From Dryococelus australis (taxonomy: Eukaryota > Arthropoda > Insecta > Phasmatodea > Phasmatidae): a stretch of DNA of 64,000 nt. The stretch lies in NCBI GenBank assembly GCA_029891345.1, contig CM057000.1, positions 133,908,163-133,972,162 on the forward strand, read 5' to 3'. The position numbers and the translations under genes were made by a program. Below, one piece after another: positions 33,407 through 45,292 of the stretch. Position 1 is the stretch's first letter. Each line of letters opens with the position of its first letter. The notes under the pieces were generated by a model. That model did no database searches. It was not told where the DNA came from and saw only the letters and a list, made by a program, of their open reading frames with translations.

Positions 33407-33642
33407 TAGGCTATTCACGGTAAAGTGAGCACCTTTCAAAGACCTCTCAATTGGAATAATAGTCAATAAATATATTTTATTTTAGTCTTAGACGTTAACT
33501 TCCGATTGCGGTGGAATATTCATACTGCGTTTATTACATACATAGCAATATTTATTTGGAAAGTTAGTAAAAAGATAAAAAATGGCTGGAAGGAAAAAGT
33601 AAATAGCGCGTCAAAAGTGCTCACTTTACTGTGAACAGCCTA
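33407..33642 (+). mobile_element. GTM MITE, short class
   Basis: TAGGCTATTCACGGTAAAGT at the left, AAAGTGCTCACTTTACTGTG then AACAGCCTA at the right; TA flanks both sides. Interior as in 43796 (TAGACGTTAACTTCCGATTG, GCGTTTATTACATACATAGC). Complete, 236 bp. Confidence 0.93.
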
Positions 33643-33721
33643 TACCAACCAGTTCAACGTTAGAACACGCGAAACGTTGTGCGCAGCCAGCGAGATCGGC
33701 CATTCTCGGTTACCTTCCAAT

Positions 33722-34115
33722 GTTTCTGAAGCCCTGCTGAAGTTCTATTTCCAGCATATTCCTCCGCCTCATGTAGACAAAGCTTTAAAAAGTCTAGAAA
33801 ATTACACCGAAGGGACGCGCACCATATTCGTGTGCATTCAGTTCAATTACATTTTGCTTAAGGACTATATCTTACTAGGCGTTACAAGCATACGTATTTT
33901 TTCCACGGTTTTTTCACATTAATTACACACGAAATATTTAAAATAACAGAGGATTTGTAAGTAAAACTTCAATTTTACCAAAAATGAGGTCCTTTTATGT
34001 TAAGACAAGTATACTTGAAATGCTTGTGATGCATGTCATATTTGGGAAACAACCAAACATATCATACATAGGGTGATTTTTCAATGGTTTGTTTCAAAAC
34101 GTGAAAATAAGTCGA
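33722..34115 (+). repeat. R80 dispersed repeat, single-unit copy
   Basis: CTGAAGCCCTGCTGAAGTTC, ATATTCCTCCGCCTCATG, AGTCTAGAAAATTACACC, CTTACTAGGCGTTACAAGC, then one unit (TCCTTTTATGTTAAGACAAG to ATCATACATAGGGTGATTTT). Here the 80-bp block occurs once, in contrast to the 14-unit copy. Confidence 0.85.
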
Positions 34116-34893
34116 GATTAGACCATAGACTACAGATGACGTAGACCTATCACGCTGGCTGCGCACAAACAATCTCCGTGCCCCAACACTGGACTGCTTC
34201 TCTGCCAATACGACTTTCAAAAACGGCGTAGATTGGATTTTTGGTTAGAACCGGTTTCTAGACAATTGCTTAGAGATGTTTTGATACTTTCTGTAATCAA
34301 TTTGTAATGCAGTTTGACTAAATTCAAATTGTCAAAAGTATTTTATTAGTATAATAGTGCCTGTATTTGAAAAAAAATAAGAGATGAACCAGAAGTTCAT
34401 CAGTGTTGACCATGTGACTTTGACAGTTGTGTATGACTGGGGTAGGTCAATGCTGCGTACATGCGCAGAATAAGATGCCTACCTCATCTTTAGTCTACGG
34501 AGAGGACCATAACGCATCTTTAGCCTGGGTCCGAGGCGTCGCTCGCAGCGGGTATAGTCACGTTATATGTTCGACCTCTGTACACTTGCCTATTCTGTGC
34601 TGCCTTCTTCTAGGTGCCGGAGCAGCTCCGTGATTGGGAGGGCAAGGCTGCAGCCAAGGTCGGGCGGACAGTGGAAACACATCCAAAACTCCACACCCTC
34701 CCCGTACTTGCGCCACTGTTAACGAGCTGCACTGTGCCCTGTGCCCGACCACGATCCCACTGCACAGCTCTGTCATACCATGCATCTCTCGCCCCTCGCC
34801 CAATTTGGGGGGGGGGGGGGTACTCTGTCACTTACGGTTTTGCTTTCGGCCAATAAGGGAAACCGTGGTTATGATCCATTCACTCTTACCTCA
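34116..34893. other. Unassigned, GC-richer towards the right
   Basis: 34430-34830 has several overlapping short frames on both strands and a G run at 34807-34819, but no recognised domain or repeat end. Confidence 0.45.
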
Positions 34894-35300
34894 CACTTTT
34901 CTGAAGCCCTGCTTAAGTTCTACTTCCAGGATATTCCTCCGCCTCGTGTAAACTAAGCTCAGCCAAGTCTAGAAAATTACACCAAAGGACAACACGCCGG
35001 ATTCGTGCGCACACTCAGTTGTAATAACATTTAGCATGAGAACTGTTTATTACTAGGCGCTACCAACACACATGTTTTCTCACTGCCTTCATTCACGTAT
35101 ATTATAATTTATAAATAAACTATACGTAAAACATCAATTTAACGAAAAATAAGCTATTTTTATACTAACAGAGGTATTGAATGCTTCTGATACATTATAT
35201 ATTTATTAAATCACTAAAAACGTCATAAATGGGGTGATTTTTCAAAGGTTTGATTCAAAAAGCGCGAAGAAACCATGAATATACTACACAGCTTATTTTC
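34894..35300 (+). repeat. R80 dispersed repeat, single-unit copy
   Basis: CTGAAGCCCTGCTTAAGTTC, CTTCCAGGATATTCCTCCGC, AAAATTACACCAAAGGACAA, TTACTAGGCGCTACCAACAC, one diverged 80-bp unit, and GGGGTGATTTTTCAAAGGTT. It provides the empty-site comparison for the insertions in the R80 copy at 43665. Confidence 0.87.
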
Positions 35301-35439
35301 AGTACTTTCAAACTTTCAGAACCATAACTTTAAAAAATATGTCCTTGGATGACGTGTGTGGTCGTTCAATGAATTTGTCACGCATCACAAACAACACAAC
35401 AGTAGCTCATATTTCCGGTTAAACTAATCATTTATTTAT

Positions 35440-35665
35440 ATTATATGTACAAATTACAATACTTCATTTATAATTAACATAGACGAGGACAGAGAAAACA
35501 GGTGTTTTGGTAATACCTAGTAACGAATTGTTTTAAAGCAGAATATTATTAAAATGAGCGCACACACATTCAGTGCATTGTCCTTATGGTGTAATTTTCT
35601 ACAATTATTTGAGTTTTGTTTGCATGAGGCGGATGAATATCCTGAAGAAGAACATCAGCACGCCT
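35440..35665 (-). repeat. R80 dispersed repeat, inverted left part
   Basis: On the minus strand: CTGAAGGCGTGCTGATGTTC, TTCAGGATATTCATCCGCCT, GTAGAAAATTACACCATAAG, GTTACTAGGTATTACCAAAA. It faces the copy at 34894 tail to tail with about 140 bp between them, so this locus can fold into a hairpin. Confidence 0.8.
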
Positions 35666-35958
35666 TCAGAAAAAAAAATTGAAAGTATCCATGAATGGAC
35701 TATATAGTTTTTTTGATATTTAATTAAAAACTTTTGAAATCGCCCTCTGAAAAAAAAAAAATATTGCTCATTAATACACACGTGCGACACCGGCATGCAG
35801 ACCTACAGTTGAGTAGTACAGTTGAGCAGGCAGCGAATTAAAGAAAATAGTGCCAACACTAGTCGTTGTTTCGCGAGTATAACGTTTAAGTTTTTGACAA
35901 TGATATAAGTGTTTCTTTTTTTTTTTTAAACACGAAGTACCAATCTTTCGTATTATTA

Positions 35959-36361
35959 AAGGCTGTTCATGGTAAAATGAGCACTTTTGAAAGACCTGCT
36001 TGAGATATACTTGTATGTACTTTTCGTGTTCTTCCGCCTTATGTAAGATTAACATTGCCATTTGCCTCATCACTTTATTCGTGCGTCGGTCAAGTGAAAC
36101 TGTGAAATTAGTAGGTAAATAAATAATCGCCTTTTTTTTATACTTCAATGCACTGAAAATATATAAATCAGAAAGTGAAAGCAATAATTTTCGTTTTCAC
36201 AAATAATTACCTAACACTTGATTCAACATCAGTATATGGAACTACTTTCCATCCATCTTTACCAACTTTACTGGGCGCATGTCACCCAGCGAGCCCGTTG
36301 AAATATACGCAGGCAGGGATCTAAGGTTAATTTCAAACGTGCTCACTTTATCAACAGCCTT
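35959..36361 (-). mobile_element. GTM MITE, long class, reverse orientation
   Basis: AAGGCTGTTCATGGTAAAAT at the left, ACGTGCTCACTTTATCAACA then GCCTT at the right; TTAA is present on both sides, so TA duplicates on an A/T-terminated element. Interior matches 17990 in the same orientation. Confidence 0.92.
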
Positions 36362-38014
36362 TAACAAATTTTATTTCCTAAAAATTCCACCGTTTCACTT
36401 GGATAACGTACAGAAATAAGTCTAGTGTTCTTGCAACCAAAAAATTAGAATTGAGCCATTTATTTGAACGTTTTTACTGTAGTGACAAAGTCAATAATGT
36501 TAACCATTTACGAAGTTTTATATTACTATATTACAAATGTTCTGTTGAAGTGTTGGAATCATTGATGTTAGCAAAACATTTGAGTAACGTTGCTGAATCC
36601 AAACGAATTAAGCTAAAAATATTCTAAAGAACACTATATTTATGTTACTACGACATTAAATCAATGTCCAACCAACACCAGTTTACGCTGACTTAATATT
36701 CTTAAATGGCGGATAATAGTGAACAGCGTAACCTCGAAAAATAAAACCACTGTATAAAAATTTTAAATAATTATATGATAGCTGTATATGTAACTTAAAC
36801 CAGCTTTTAAACATTATCAAGCAAATTGCGCGTGCAAAATGTGCATATATTTCTGAAGCACAAACCATTTTCACTTAACGAAAGTGTACTGCACTTTGTC
36901 GTTATGTGGTATGGGTTAAATTCTCCCGCCTGCCTTATATTCTTTCATAATAGGCGATTTTTTCTGACAAAATAAATTTACTTAATTTATTTTACATCGG
37001 AATATTGTTTGAAAGTAAAGGAAATTAAAAAAAAATTTACTCGTGCAAGTGTTAACATAGATTCAACACCAAATTTGTTTTGACGCTACATTAACACCAC
37101 CTTAATGTTGACAGTCCAGTAAGGAGGAAATATTTCTGCAAATTTACTTAATACTACAACCATTAATAAAATAAAAGAATTGTACATTAACAACAACCTT
37201 AGTTAATGGCAGTTCACGGATAACAAAATATTACTCTAACTTTAGTATTGTTGCCACTAACTTACACTTTGTTCTGTGTACTTTGCGCATGAACAAAGTG
37301 AGACGGTCAATGGCAGTTCTAATGTTACATATCGTGGAAGGATACCGAGTGAGAAGAAAAGCATTTCCTTATTATGGTTTTCAGAAATTTTTATTAGCCA
37401 TGAGCAGCGTACGTAAACATTTTATACCTTCATTAGAAAACCGTGGATCAAAAGCGTTTACCTGGTGTCCGTTATCACTCAGAGAGAGAGGAATAAAACC
37501 TTAATTAAAAAACTCTTCATAGTTGTCGAAATAAAAACCCTACGGGAATAGAAGCCTTTGAACTCGGTATGTACATAGTACAGGGATCACGAGGCCGTAA
37601 CGCCGTACCTGTTAGAAATACAGGGATTTTGTAACATCTAACATTTTAGTGAAGTTAAACAACTTCGTAGCAAAAATGTCAAGACGCGCAAAATTGCTTA
37701 CGTATGGTTAATTTTTATGTCGAAGAAAGTTAAATTTTAATACTACCAATATGACAGTGTCAACACTGTAATGGCTCACATTATTTTAGAGTCTATTTTC
37801 TATCAATTATAAAATGAAATAATGCTCAACCAACAAAAAAAGGAGATGTATATTATATACTGAATATATATACACAGACACACACTGTAAAAACTCGGTA
37901 TTGAAATTCCACACTTCTTCTTGTGGGTAATGCGAAGTTAAATAAATAATTTTAAACCACTCAAATATTTTAAAACGATGAATTTAATTTATGAAGTCCA
38001 CGGAGTCTCTGACA
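36362..38014. other. Unassigned, with an old GTM fragment
   Basis: 37283-37365 (GCGCATGAACAAAGTGAGAC, then TAATGTTACATATCGTGGAA) resembles the centre of the GTM long class. Otherwise AT-rich sequence without a recognised gene. Confidence 0.45.
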
Positions 38015-38071
38015 TGGGATCGGCTCTCTACACCTCGCTGTTGAGAGCCGCCCAAATCTCTTCACTCACTC
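38015..38071 (+). mobile_element. SINE tail fragment
   Basis: GGGATCGGCTCTCTACACCT, then CGCTGTTGAGAGCCGCCCAA and ATCTCTTCACTC, is the reverse complement of 1503-1558. It contains only the SINE 3' end, in sense orientation. Confidence 0.6.
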
Positions 38072-38879
38072 CAAACGTGGGACCTACGTTGTACCCATTA
38101 GGTATATCCCTGTGGCATTCACGTTTCAAACGAGATTATGTGCACGGCAGAGGCGTGTAGTGAACGGTTCCCAGGTGAGCTGTGTTAGCTCCGTGCTGTA
38201 CGCTGTTGCTTGCTAGTTTACACATCCACCAGTAGAACGTAGCTCGGCAGCTGACGCCACAGGACGCGTGTAACATGTCTCTTGCTGCTCGCTTGTGAGT
38301 GAGTGGTAGGAATACACTCTGCTTCCCCTAGGCTGCACGGTGGTCACTGACTCCTGCTGGGTGCACCGAGGATGTACAGCAGTGAGCAAGCACCAGCTTA
38401 CCTTGCAACAGTTCGGCCCACGCCACTGGTGCACGGCTAGCTGTAGAATGACTAACTAAACCAAAGACTAGTTTACCGCATAGGAAAAACGAAAACCACG
38501 TCCCATATAAACTACCGCGAGTGGCGAAAGTGGTCGCAATATATGCAAAGTCACTCGCACTAACGACCAGAATCGTCCACTTGATGATTACTATGTACCT
38601 GTTGGGTGTCTAATTAAATGTGCGACGGACTGTAAAAACACGACGCGGAACAGCAAAACCTGTTCACGGACTGAAGAAAACAATTTTACACTGTGGCTCA
38701 CAACATTCCGTTCGCGTATTGAAAAGGAACCTGCACAGTTCTTTCTTGATGTAAGAGTTGGTTAGCGTCGGCTTTAAGAACTCTCATCAGACGTAGCCCT
38801 TAAATTCACCTTAATAACTCCCAACAGGTTATAATAATTTAACAATCCGGCATCCGTATTATTTAACGATAGCGGCCAT
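38072..38879. other. Unassigned sequence
   Basis: 38170-38460 is GC-richer; no gene, SINE box or element end is recognised. Confidence 0.45.
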
Positions 38880-40205
38880 GAAAAAAAAAACACAGATTAA
38901 CATACCGGTTCTACACAGGGATGTCAAGTTCGTCAATTGTCGTAGGAAGTGGTGGCACACAAACTGTATCCTTCACAAACCAACCACGACAAAAAAAATC
39001 ACAAACAGTGGGATCGGATTACCTTGGTTGCCACAGTGGTGTAATTGCAAACCAGCAGGTCCATGACGGCAGATCCATCGGCGCGGAATCGCGTTGTTCA
39101 GGAATGACCGAACTTGCAAGTGCCAGTGTGGCGGCACATCGTCCTGCTGGAAAATGAAATCTGTGTAATCTGCCTGTAACTGCGGGGAAAGCCAGTTCTG
39201 CAAAATCTGCAGGTGCGAGAGTCCGGTGTCAGTATACCTTCTCTCGGGAAACGGTGCAGAAGACATTCACTTCAGGGAATTGTCTATCATGCTCGACTAT
39301 AGCATGTGGCTGCTGTGATACCCATATCCATATGTTGTGGCGGTTCGCCGTGCCACTGAGATGAATCGTGGCTTCGTCACTGAACATTAAGCGTGGAAGA
39401 AAAGTGTCGTCTTCCATGTTCTTTTCGAGAATGAATACACAACATGCTGCACGTCGTTGTTTATCACATTGGCACAGGGCATGTAAGATTTCAATCCTCT
39501 ATGGCTTGAGTAACAAACGCCTTCGCAAAACACATCATACAGTTCAGGGGCGTATCCAGGGAGAGAGCTGAGGGGGGCTTCAACACTCCCCCCCCCCCCC
39601 CGAAATGACACACATTTTTTAAAACCCTACTATAAAAATGTCAATTATAAAATTTATATATTTGTTATTACTCACATAAAATACATTTTCTTACAACCTA
39701 TATTAAAATGGCTGATGCATATTTACATATGACTATGGTGTCTACCTATTGTAAATGTGTGTGTATGTGAGCGAGTTTTCATAAATAATTTCTATCCTCC
39801 TTAATTTTTCTACCCTTCAACTGTGACTTGTGAACGATGTATTACCAGTGACAATACTAATACTTATCAGCCCCCCCCCCCCCCCAAACCCCGAAACAAA
39901 TTTCTGAATACGCCACTGGTCGCCAGGGGAAAGACTTAACTCTCACTGGCACCACGGGTAGACATCTGCCGACTTATTACAAAACTCCACGAGGTTCACC
40001 CAACGTCTTCGTCGGAAACACGGGGGCGACCTGTTGATTTCCCCTTACACACACGACCTGTCTGTCGAAACAGCTCATATCAACGTCGAATGCTCTGAGC
40101 AGTAGCGGATGCAGTGCCGTACTCGCGCTGAAAATCGCATGCACAACTTGTGTTGAACTGGATAACGCCAAAGGCATTCTGTTGTGATGATGTTAGCCTG
40201 AAGCA
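38880..40205 (-). pseudogene. IS630/Tc1-mariner-type transposase, split and mutated
   Basis: The clearest transposase in the window, on the minus strand. N-terminal helix-turn-helix part right of the MITE: GRPRVSDEDVGEPR-like near 40000-40040, preceded by VCKGKSTGRP. After the MITE comes RRLLLKP and MEDDTFLPRLMFSDEATIHL (39360-39417), with the first catalytic Asp in FSDE, then NRHNIWIW, VNVFCTVS, and FIFQQDDVPPHWHLQVRSFL (about 39115-39175) with the second catalytic Asp, RRWI, then after a frame change near 39050 a PR-x-SDPTVCDFF stretch holding a third acidic residue about 40 residues on, and FVKDTVCVPPLPTTIDELD. Changes: at least one frame change, one in-frame stop and the 374-bp insertion. 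Terminal inverted repeats were not identified. Confidence 0.87.
39545..39918. mobile_element. hAT-like MITE inside the transposase
   Basis: Ends CAGGGGCGTATCCAGG and, as reverse complement of the right end, CAGTGGCGTATTCAG. CAGTGGCG is the hAT-type end that I know from many animal MITEs. C-runs lie just inside both ends (39585-39600, 39871-39886). AT-rich interior, no frame. An exact 8-bp target duplication is not evident, so superfamily placement rests on the ends alone. The transposase motifs resume on both sides. Confidence 0.75.
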
Positions 40206-42770
40206 TACTGAAGGGAGCTCGCCTGCTGCTGTCTAAGCACCAGGGAGGCACCTAGTGGCAACCAAGTGAAACATTTCAATCCTGTCTTAGCAGTGAACAA
40301 ACATACTCGCTGGCGTGTGGGAACCCGGCATGGCCCAACCGAGCACCGAGTTGGTACCCACGAGATTCAGAGCCCATTTGGAGAGGCGGTTGAATTGAGC
40401 ATTTGTGATACTTGCAAAGCAATCCTTTGTTGCCAGACATGTAATTCACTCTTTACCGCACGGTTCTCTGTTTTACTTAGATTTGAAAATGTAGCCTATT
40501 GAAATCGGATGAATATTTTTTAAACATTCTGTACATAATACAGAAACGCTGCTCTTGCGCGCAGCAAAAATCTTGCCACATATAACGAAGAATTATAGAC
40601 TTTTACAAACAATGTACCTAACGCTAAATAAATTAAGAAAACTTAGTGCTGTCATGACTTTTCTTGTGTGACGCGGCATCTTTTCCATCACTAAGTGTTT
40701 GTATAAAAAATATATACACATATGCACATACATACTCTCAGTAATATCACGAGGATTCGTTTTATATGCACACAGTATTGATCATCAAGCGAAATATAAA
40801 TGGTCGTGTATTACGTCTTAAACCCACGCCAGAGATGTTGAACACGTATTTATATTTCCGGTCGTATACTGTACACTCTTTTATCCACTTTCTCAAAATC
40901 CACGAACCGCTTCCTTGATACCCGTTTTCGTACATTTTTAAAATCGCTGAACGAATGACAGATCAAGAGCTCTGCTACAATGAGTACGTTATTTTAAGTG
41001 TTTTGATGTTGCGGTCATTGGTGCACAGTGAAAATGAGCACACCTTGGAATTGTGTTATATTCAAAAGGCATCATCGCTAAGGGGTACAAATGCCCCTTT
41101 CAGCCCAGACAGATTGCATTGAGGTCAAAAACTCAGTTCTCGGCACGTTACTAAAGCCCCTGGCACACTGTAAATTTTTTTCGTCAAACTGCTTCCTTTA
41201 AGTTTGGTCAAAAATATAATTCGAAGGTTATGACGTCATCGAAATGTCATAAACCCTGCCATATTTTTTTCTCAGAAAGTTAGAGGCTTCAGTTTCCATA
41301 AACATTTGAAGATTTGACCGGTTCTAAAACGGGCTCAGCCAATCAGAATCATGCACGACATAAATGAATGTCAAGAAACTTAAAAACAACGAACAATTTC
41401 GAGAAACGAAGTGTGTTATGAAGATAACTAATTGTATGTAAAAAACTGCCTGGGCATGAATGGCATTAAGTGAATATTGCACGTGATATTACGAACTCAG
41501 AGGCATTAAATATCGTCGTGCAAGGACCATCTCTGATAAATAAATTTCAAATTTAGTAAACAAGCGAAAATAAATTAAAAATTCCTTACATTTCTTCCTT
41601 TAAAGCACTGCGTGGAAAAACCAAAGCAATAACCACCATGAAAATAATTTTAAATTTATAATTCTCCCAGTAAAATATTTTGACAGTGTGACGCATTTTG
41701 AAACATTCAAGATTATTTGATAAAAATTGTGGGAAGGAAAAATTTGATGGCCGTATTTTGTCTTCAAGTTTTACTGTCAAATATAGTTGAAGGCGAAAAT
41801 TCGACTGTGTGACATGGACTTAAGACAAATCTGGGCACTGGAGCAGTTCACACACACACACAGTCGTAGTGTACAATACAGAACACGTGTTTTACGTCAC
41901 ATACTAACCAAGCCAAAGCCAACAAAAGTAAAAGCTATCACTTAAAAGTTAATATAAATACCACGAGTAAAAAATAAACCCATTTTTGAGATGAATTAAA
42001 CAAAATTATTTTTATTTCAGTCTTATGAATACACTTTCAATTAAGTTGTTATTTAGTTCAAGCTAATGCCAGCACTTAGCTCTTAAATAATCTAAAAATA
42101 TAAAAATTTTAATTTTTACACTGAAAAAATTTTAGTGGTGAAAATATTAAATATTATTTGCAGGATAAATTAAAATAATAAAGATTAAAATATATAAAAT
42201 AGATATTATAAACTTGAAATATACTCTAAGATTCAGTGTGTAATATTATTCTTTATTAATTTTAAGAATAAAAATATTGCCGCGCCAATGGCCTTCAATT
42301 GACCTGGCACTTTTGAATGTTCACGCAGCGTAAGGACGCGGCAAAAAATATTTAAATAAATTATTCGCTATGAGCTTTTCGCCAGTGCGGAATATAAGAG
42401 GTATACTGTTACAAAAATGGTTTCACATAAAACAGCTTGAAAATTATTTTAGCCACCGACGGTAGGCCATGGCAACACGTTTCTATTAGAACAGTATTAT
42501 TTGCATGTGGTGTTTATTTACTAACAATTACGGAAAATCTAAAATATGTTCACGATCGCCCACTTAGCCCACCTACCTATACGGAGCGCGAAATAATGTG
42601 CAGCGTGTTAAATATCAATATTAGTTATTGGCTGTTTAAAGCATTTTGTAACAAAAATATGATACTTGTAACGACTCGTAATACAATTTTCAAGGTCATA
42701 AATATAATTATGAACACTTTTGACAGTGTGAAAAACAACATTTCCATACAACTGTAACTCAAACATATTA
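40206..42770. other. AT-rich unassigned sequence
   Basis: About 2.5 kb in which I recognise nothing. The frame at 42437-42757 (106 residues) is AT-driven and lacks a domain. Confidence 0.5.
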
Positions 42771-43011
42771 TAGACTATTCACGGTAAAGTGAACACTTTT
42801 TGAAGCCCTCTCCTTTGGGATAATAGTCAATAAATACATTTTATTGTAGCCTTAGATGCTATCTTTCGAATCCGATGAAATGTAAACACTGTGTTTATTA
42901 CTTACACGGCAGTATTTATTTGAAAAATGGCGTGGAAGGATAAAAAAAAATGGACGATGGTAAAAAAGTGACTAGGGCCTCAAAAGTGCTCACTTTACCA
43001 TGAACAGTCTA
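42771..43011 (+). mobile_element. GTM MITE, short class
   Basis: TAGACTATTCACGGTAAAGT at the left, AAAGTGCTCACTTTACCATG then AACAGTCTA at the right; TA on both sides. The third base pair of the end is changed to A/T at both ends (GACT and AGTC), a compensating pair in the inverted repeat. Confidence 0.92.
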
Positions 43012-43441
43012 TAAACGGATGTATGTGAGATATTTAAAAAAACAGCTACACGAAACGTAGCTGCAGATTTTCCACCAATAAACTGCAAGATATGCCACTT
43101 CGAGATCCGTAGCCGTTTGTTGTAGTGCAAGTGCGTACAAGCATTACGATTCTAGCTGAGGATGTCAGTGTAGCCTCCTTGCTCTGTTTACGTCTCACGT
43201 TGGCGGACACCTTAGATGGCAGGACTCCGTCAAGTGACCTGCCGTCAGCTGACTGTAATACCGGTGTCTATCCACAAATCGTGGCAAGAAGTCATCGCAA
43301 CAGCATTTAACTGCTCTGACATCCAAGGCACACTCCGGGAATCTCTTAACAGGGTGGCCAGGCTATCTACGACTTAAGTTTCTGTCGTGAGCGTCCTTGT
43401 GTTGCAAACCTTCTCTTCACTTCCCCCCCATGTCCTTCTCA

Positions 43442-43480
<39 letters not shown>

Positions 43481-43664
43481 CTACTATACACTTTTCTGTT
43501 TCCAATAATGGGCAGAATTGCTAGTTTTCTTGCTTTTTCGGAACTGGGATTTTTAATATAGCGTCTTGGTGATCAATAAGCCAACTTTACCAGCTCTTCA
43601 ACTTTCGTTATCTCCTTGACAACTGACCAACATCTGCATTTGAAATACACCTGGTGTCGCTAAA
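43012..43664. other. Unassigned, with (CT)n
   Basis: A CT microsatellite of about 19 units lies at 43446-43484. No gene is recognised. Confidence 0.6.
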
Positions 43665-43795
43665 GATACGCAGGCATATAGACCATTCTCACGCAAACAA
43701 AGCTTAACCGAGTCTTGAAAATTACACCAAAGGGACAACGCGCAGCATTCGTGCGCTCTCAGTAATCATATATTTTGCATAAGAACTATATATTA

Positions 43796-44030
43796 TAGGC
43801 TGTTCACGGTAAAGTGAGCACTTGTGAAAGGAGGCTCATTGCAATAACAGTCGATAAATATGTTATATTTTAACCTTAGACGTTAACTACTGAGTGCGGT
43901 GGAATAGAAACACTGTGTTTATTACTTACATGGCAACATTTATTTAAAAAGGCAGTTAAAGGATAAACAATAGCCGAAAGGATAAAGTAACTAGGGCCTC
44001 ACAAGTGCTCACTTTACAGTGAACAGCCTA
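43796..44030 (+). mobile_element. GTM MITE, short class, with empty-site support
   Basis: TAGGCTGTTCACGGTAAAGT at the left, CAAGTGCTCACTTTACAGTG then AACAGCCTA at the right, TA on both sides. The unoccupied homologous site in the R80 copy at 34894 (TTATTACTAGGCGCTACC) has a single TA region, which supports a TA target duplication. Confidence 0.95.
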
Positions 44031-45292
44031 TAATAGGCATTATCAACACACCTATTTTCTCACTGTTCTTATTCATACTAATTATAAATGAAATAAGTAG
44101 AATGATTATGGCGATTCGGGGACAAGGGAGTAGGGTGGTGGAGCGGTGGAGTTGTTCATGTTCTGTTATTCCGGTCCACCGGCGGCAATTTTTCCTCAAA
44201 ATATCCCTTTTAATTATAAATTTCCTTTTTTCCCTCAAAATTTCCCCTTTTCTCACAAAATTCTCCGTTTTTTCCTCAAAAAAACATAGAGGCCCCCCAG
44301 TTGCAAAAACGAGGCGCAGAAAGGCATTTTTCAATCCACTAGGAGGATTTGCAAGGTTCGCATCTCGAGGGCAGTGCAGTGGCGGACATATTTGTTTCAA
44401 TAGGCATAAGGAATGTCATATCGATACACGGGATCCGGGATATGAGTCGGAGCCGATCATCAGCCACCTTGGTTCTGTCAGCTATTTTAACCACTATGTT
44501 AGATGTCGGTGACCTTGAAATGACCTTTTTCTTTTACCACTGTAACCTTTGACCTTAAACCGAAAAAATAAAAAAAATCCTAAATATTTCCAAAATCCAA
44601 ACAATCCAAAAACTTCAAATACGTAAAAAAATTTTAAAAATTATTTTTAGAAGGTATAAAATTTAAATTTTAAACGTTCGGGTTTAGAGGGGAGGAGGGA
44701 CTTGAACCAAACAACCACCAAATCATGACGTCACCCAACCACCATGTCGGACCCAGGTGACCTTGACCTTGATCCTACAATTGTGACCTTTAATGACCTT
44801 GAAAACAACAATTCCAGAAAAGTAGTAAAAAATTGAAAAAATTCGTGAAAGTCTGCGAGCATATTATATTTTACACATATTACTGAAAACTATGATTACG
44901 ATTTTCTCGATACACTGACACACCTCTCCAACACATTTTTTGCAACAAGCAACATGAAGAAGGCAGAAGACGCAGATAATATTGACTACCTATTTCCCGA
45001 AGACCCGAATGAACTTGTTGATTGACTCAGATATTTGATCGACCTTTAAAAACGTGAGGATCTCACGCACATTAACGAGATATCTTCTACCACTAGTAAT
45101 CTGAAGGATCAGGAATGTATCGCTTGATGTGATGAACTGCTTTCTTGTGAAATTGTTATTACAAAACAATAAAAAAATATTTAAAAATAATTTTTTTTCC
45201 TTTATTTTCGTGTGTCGTATACTTTTTACCTCACAACTTTCAAGTGGTGCTATGAGCAATCGAATATTAACGGAAACATCTGCATATAGAAT

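Noticed and set aside
34427-34951. Several overlapping frames of 68-105 residues
   Set aside because: They lie on both strands around a G run in GC-richer DNA, and none shows a domain or splice signals.
42437-42757. 106-residue plus-strand frame as a membrane protein gene
   Set aside because: Its composition (Asn, Ile, Lys, Phe) follows AT content, and no motif or upstream signal supports it.
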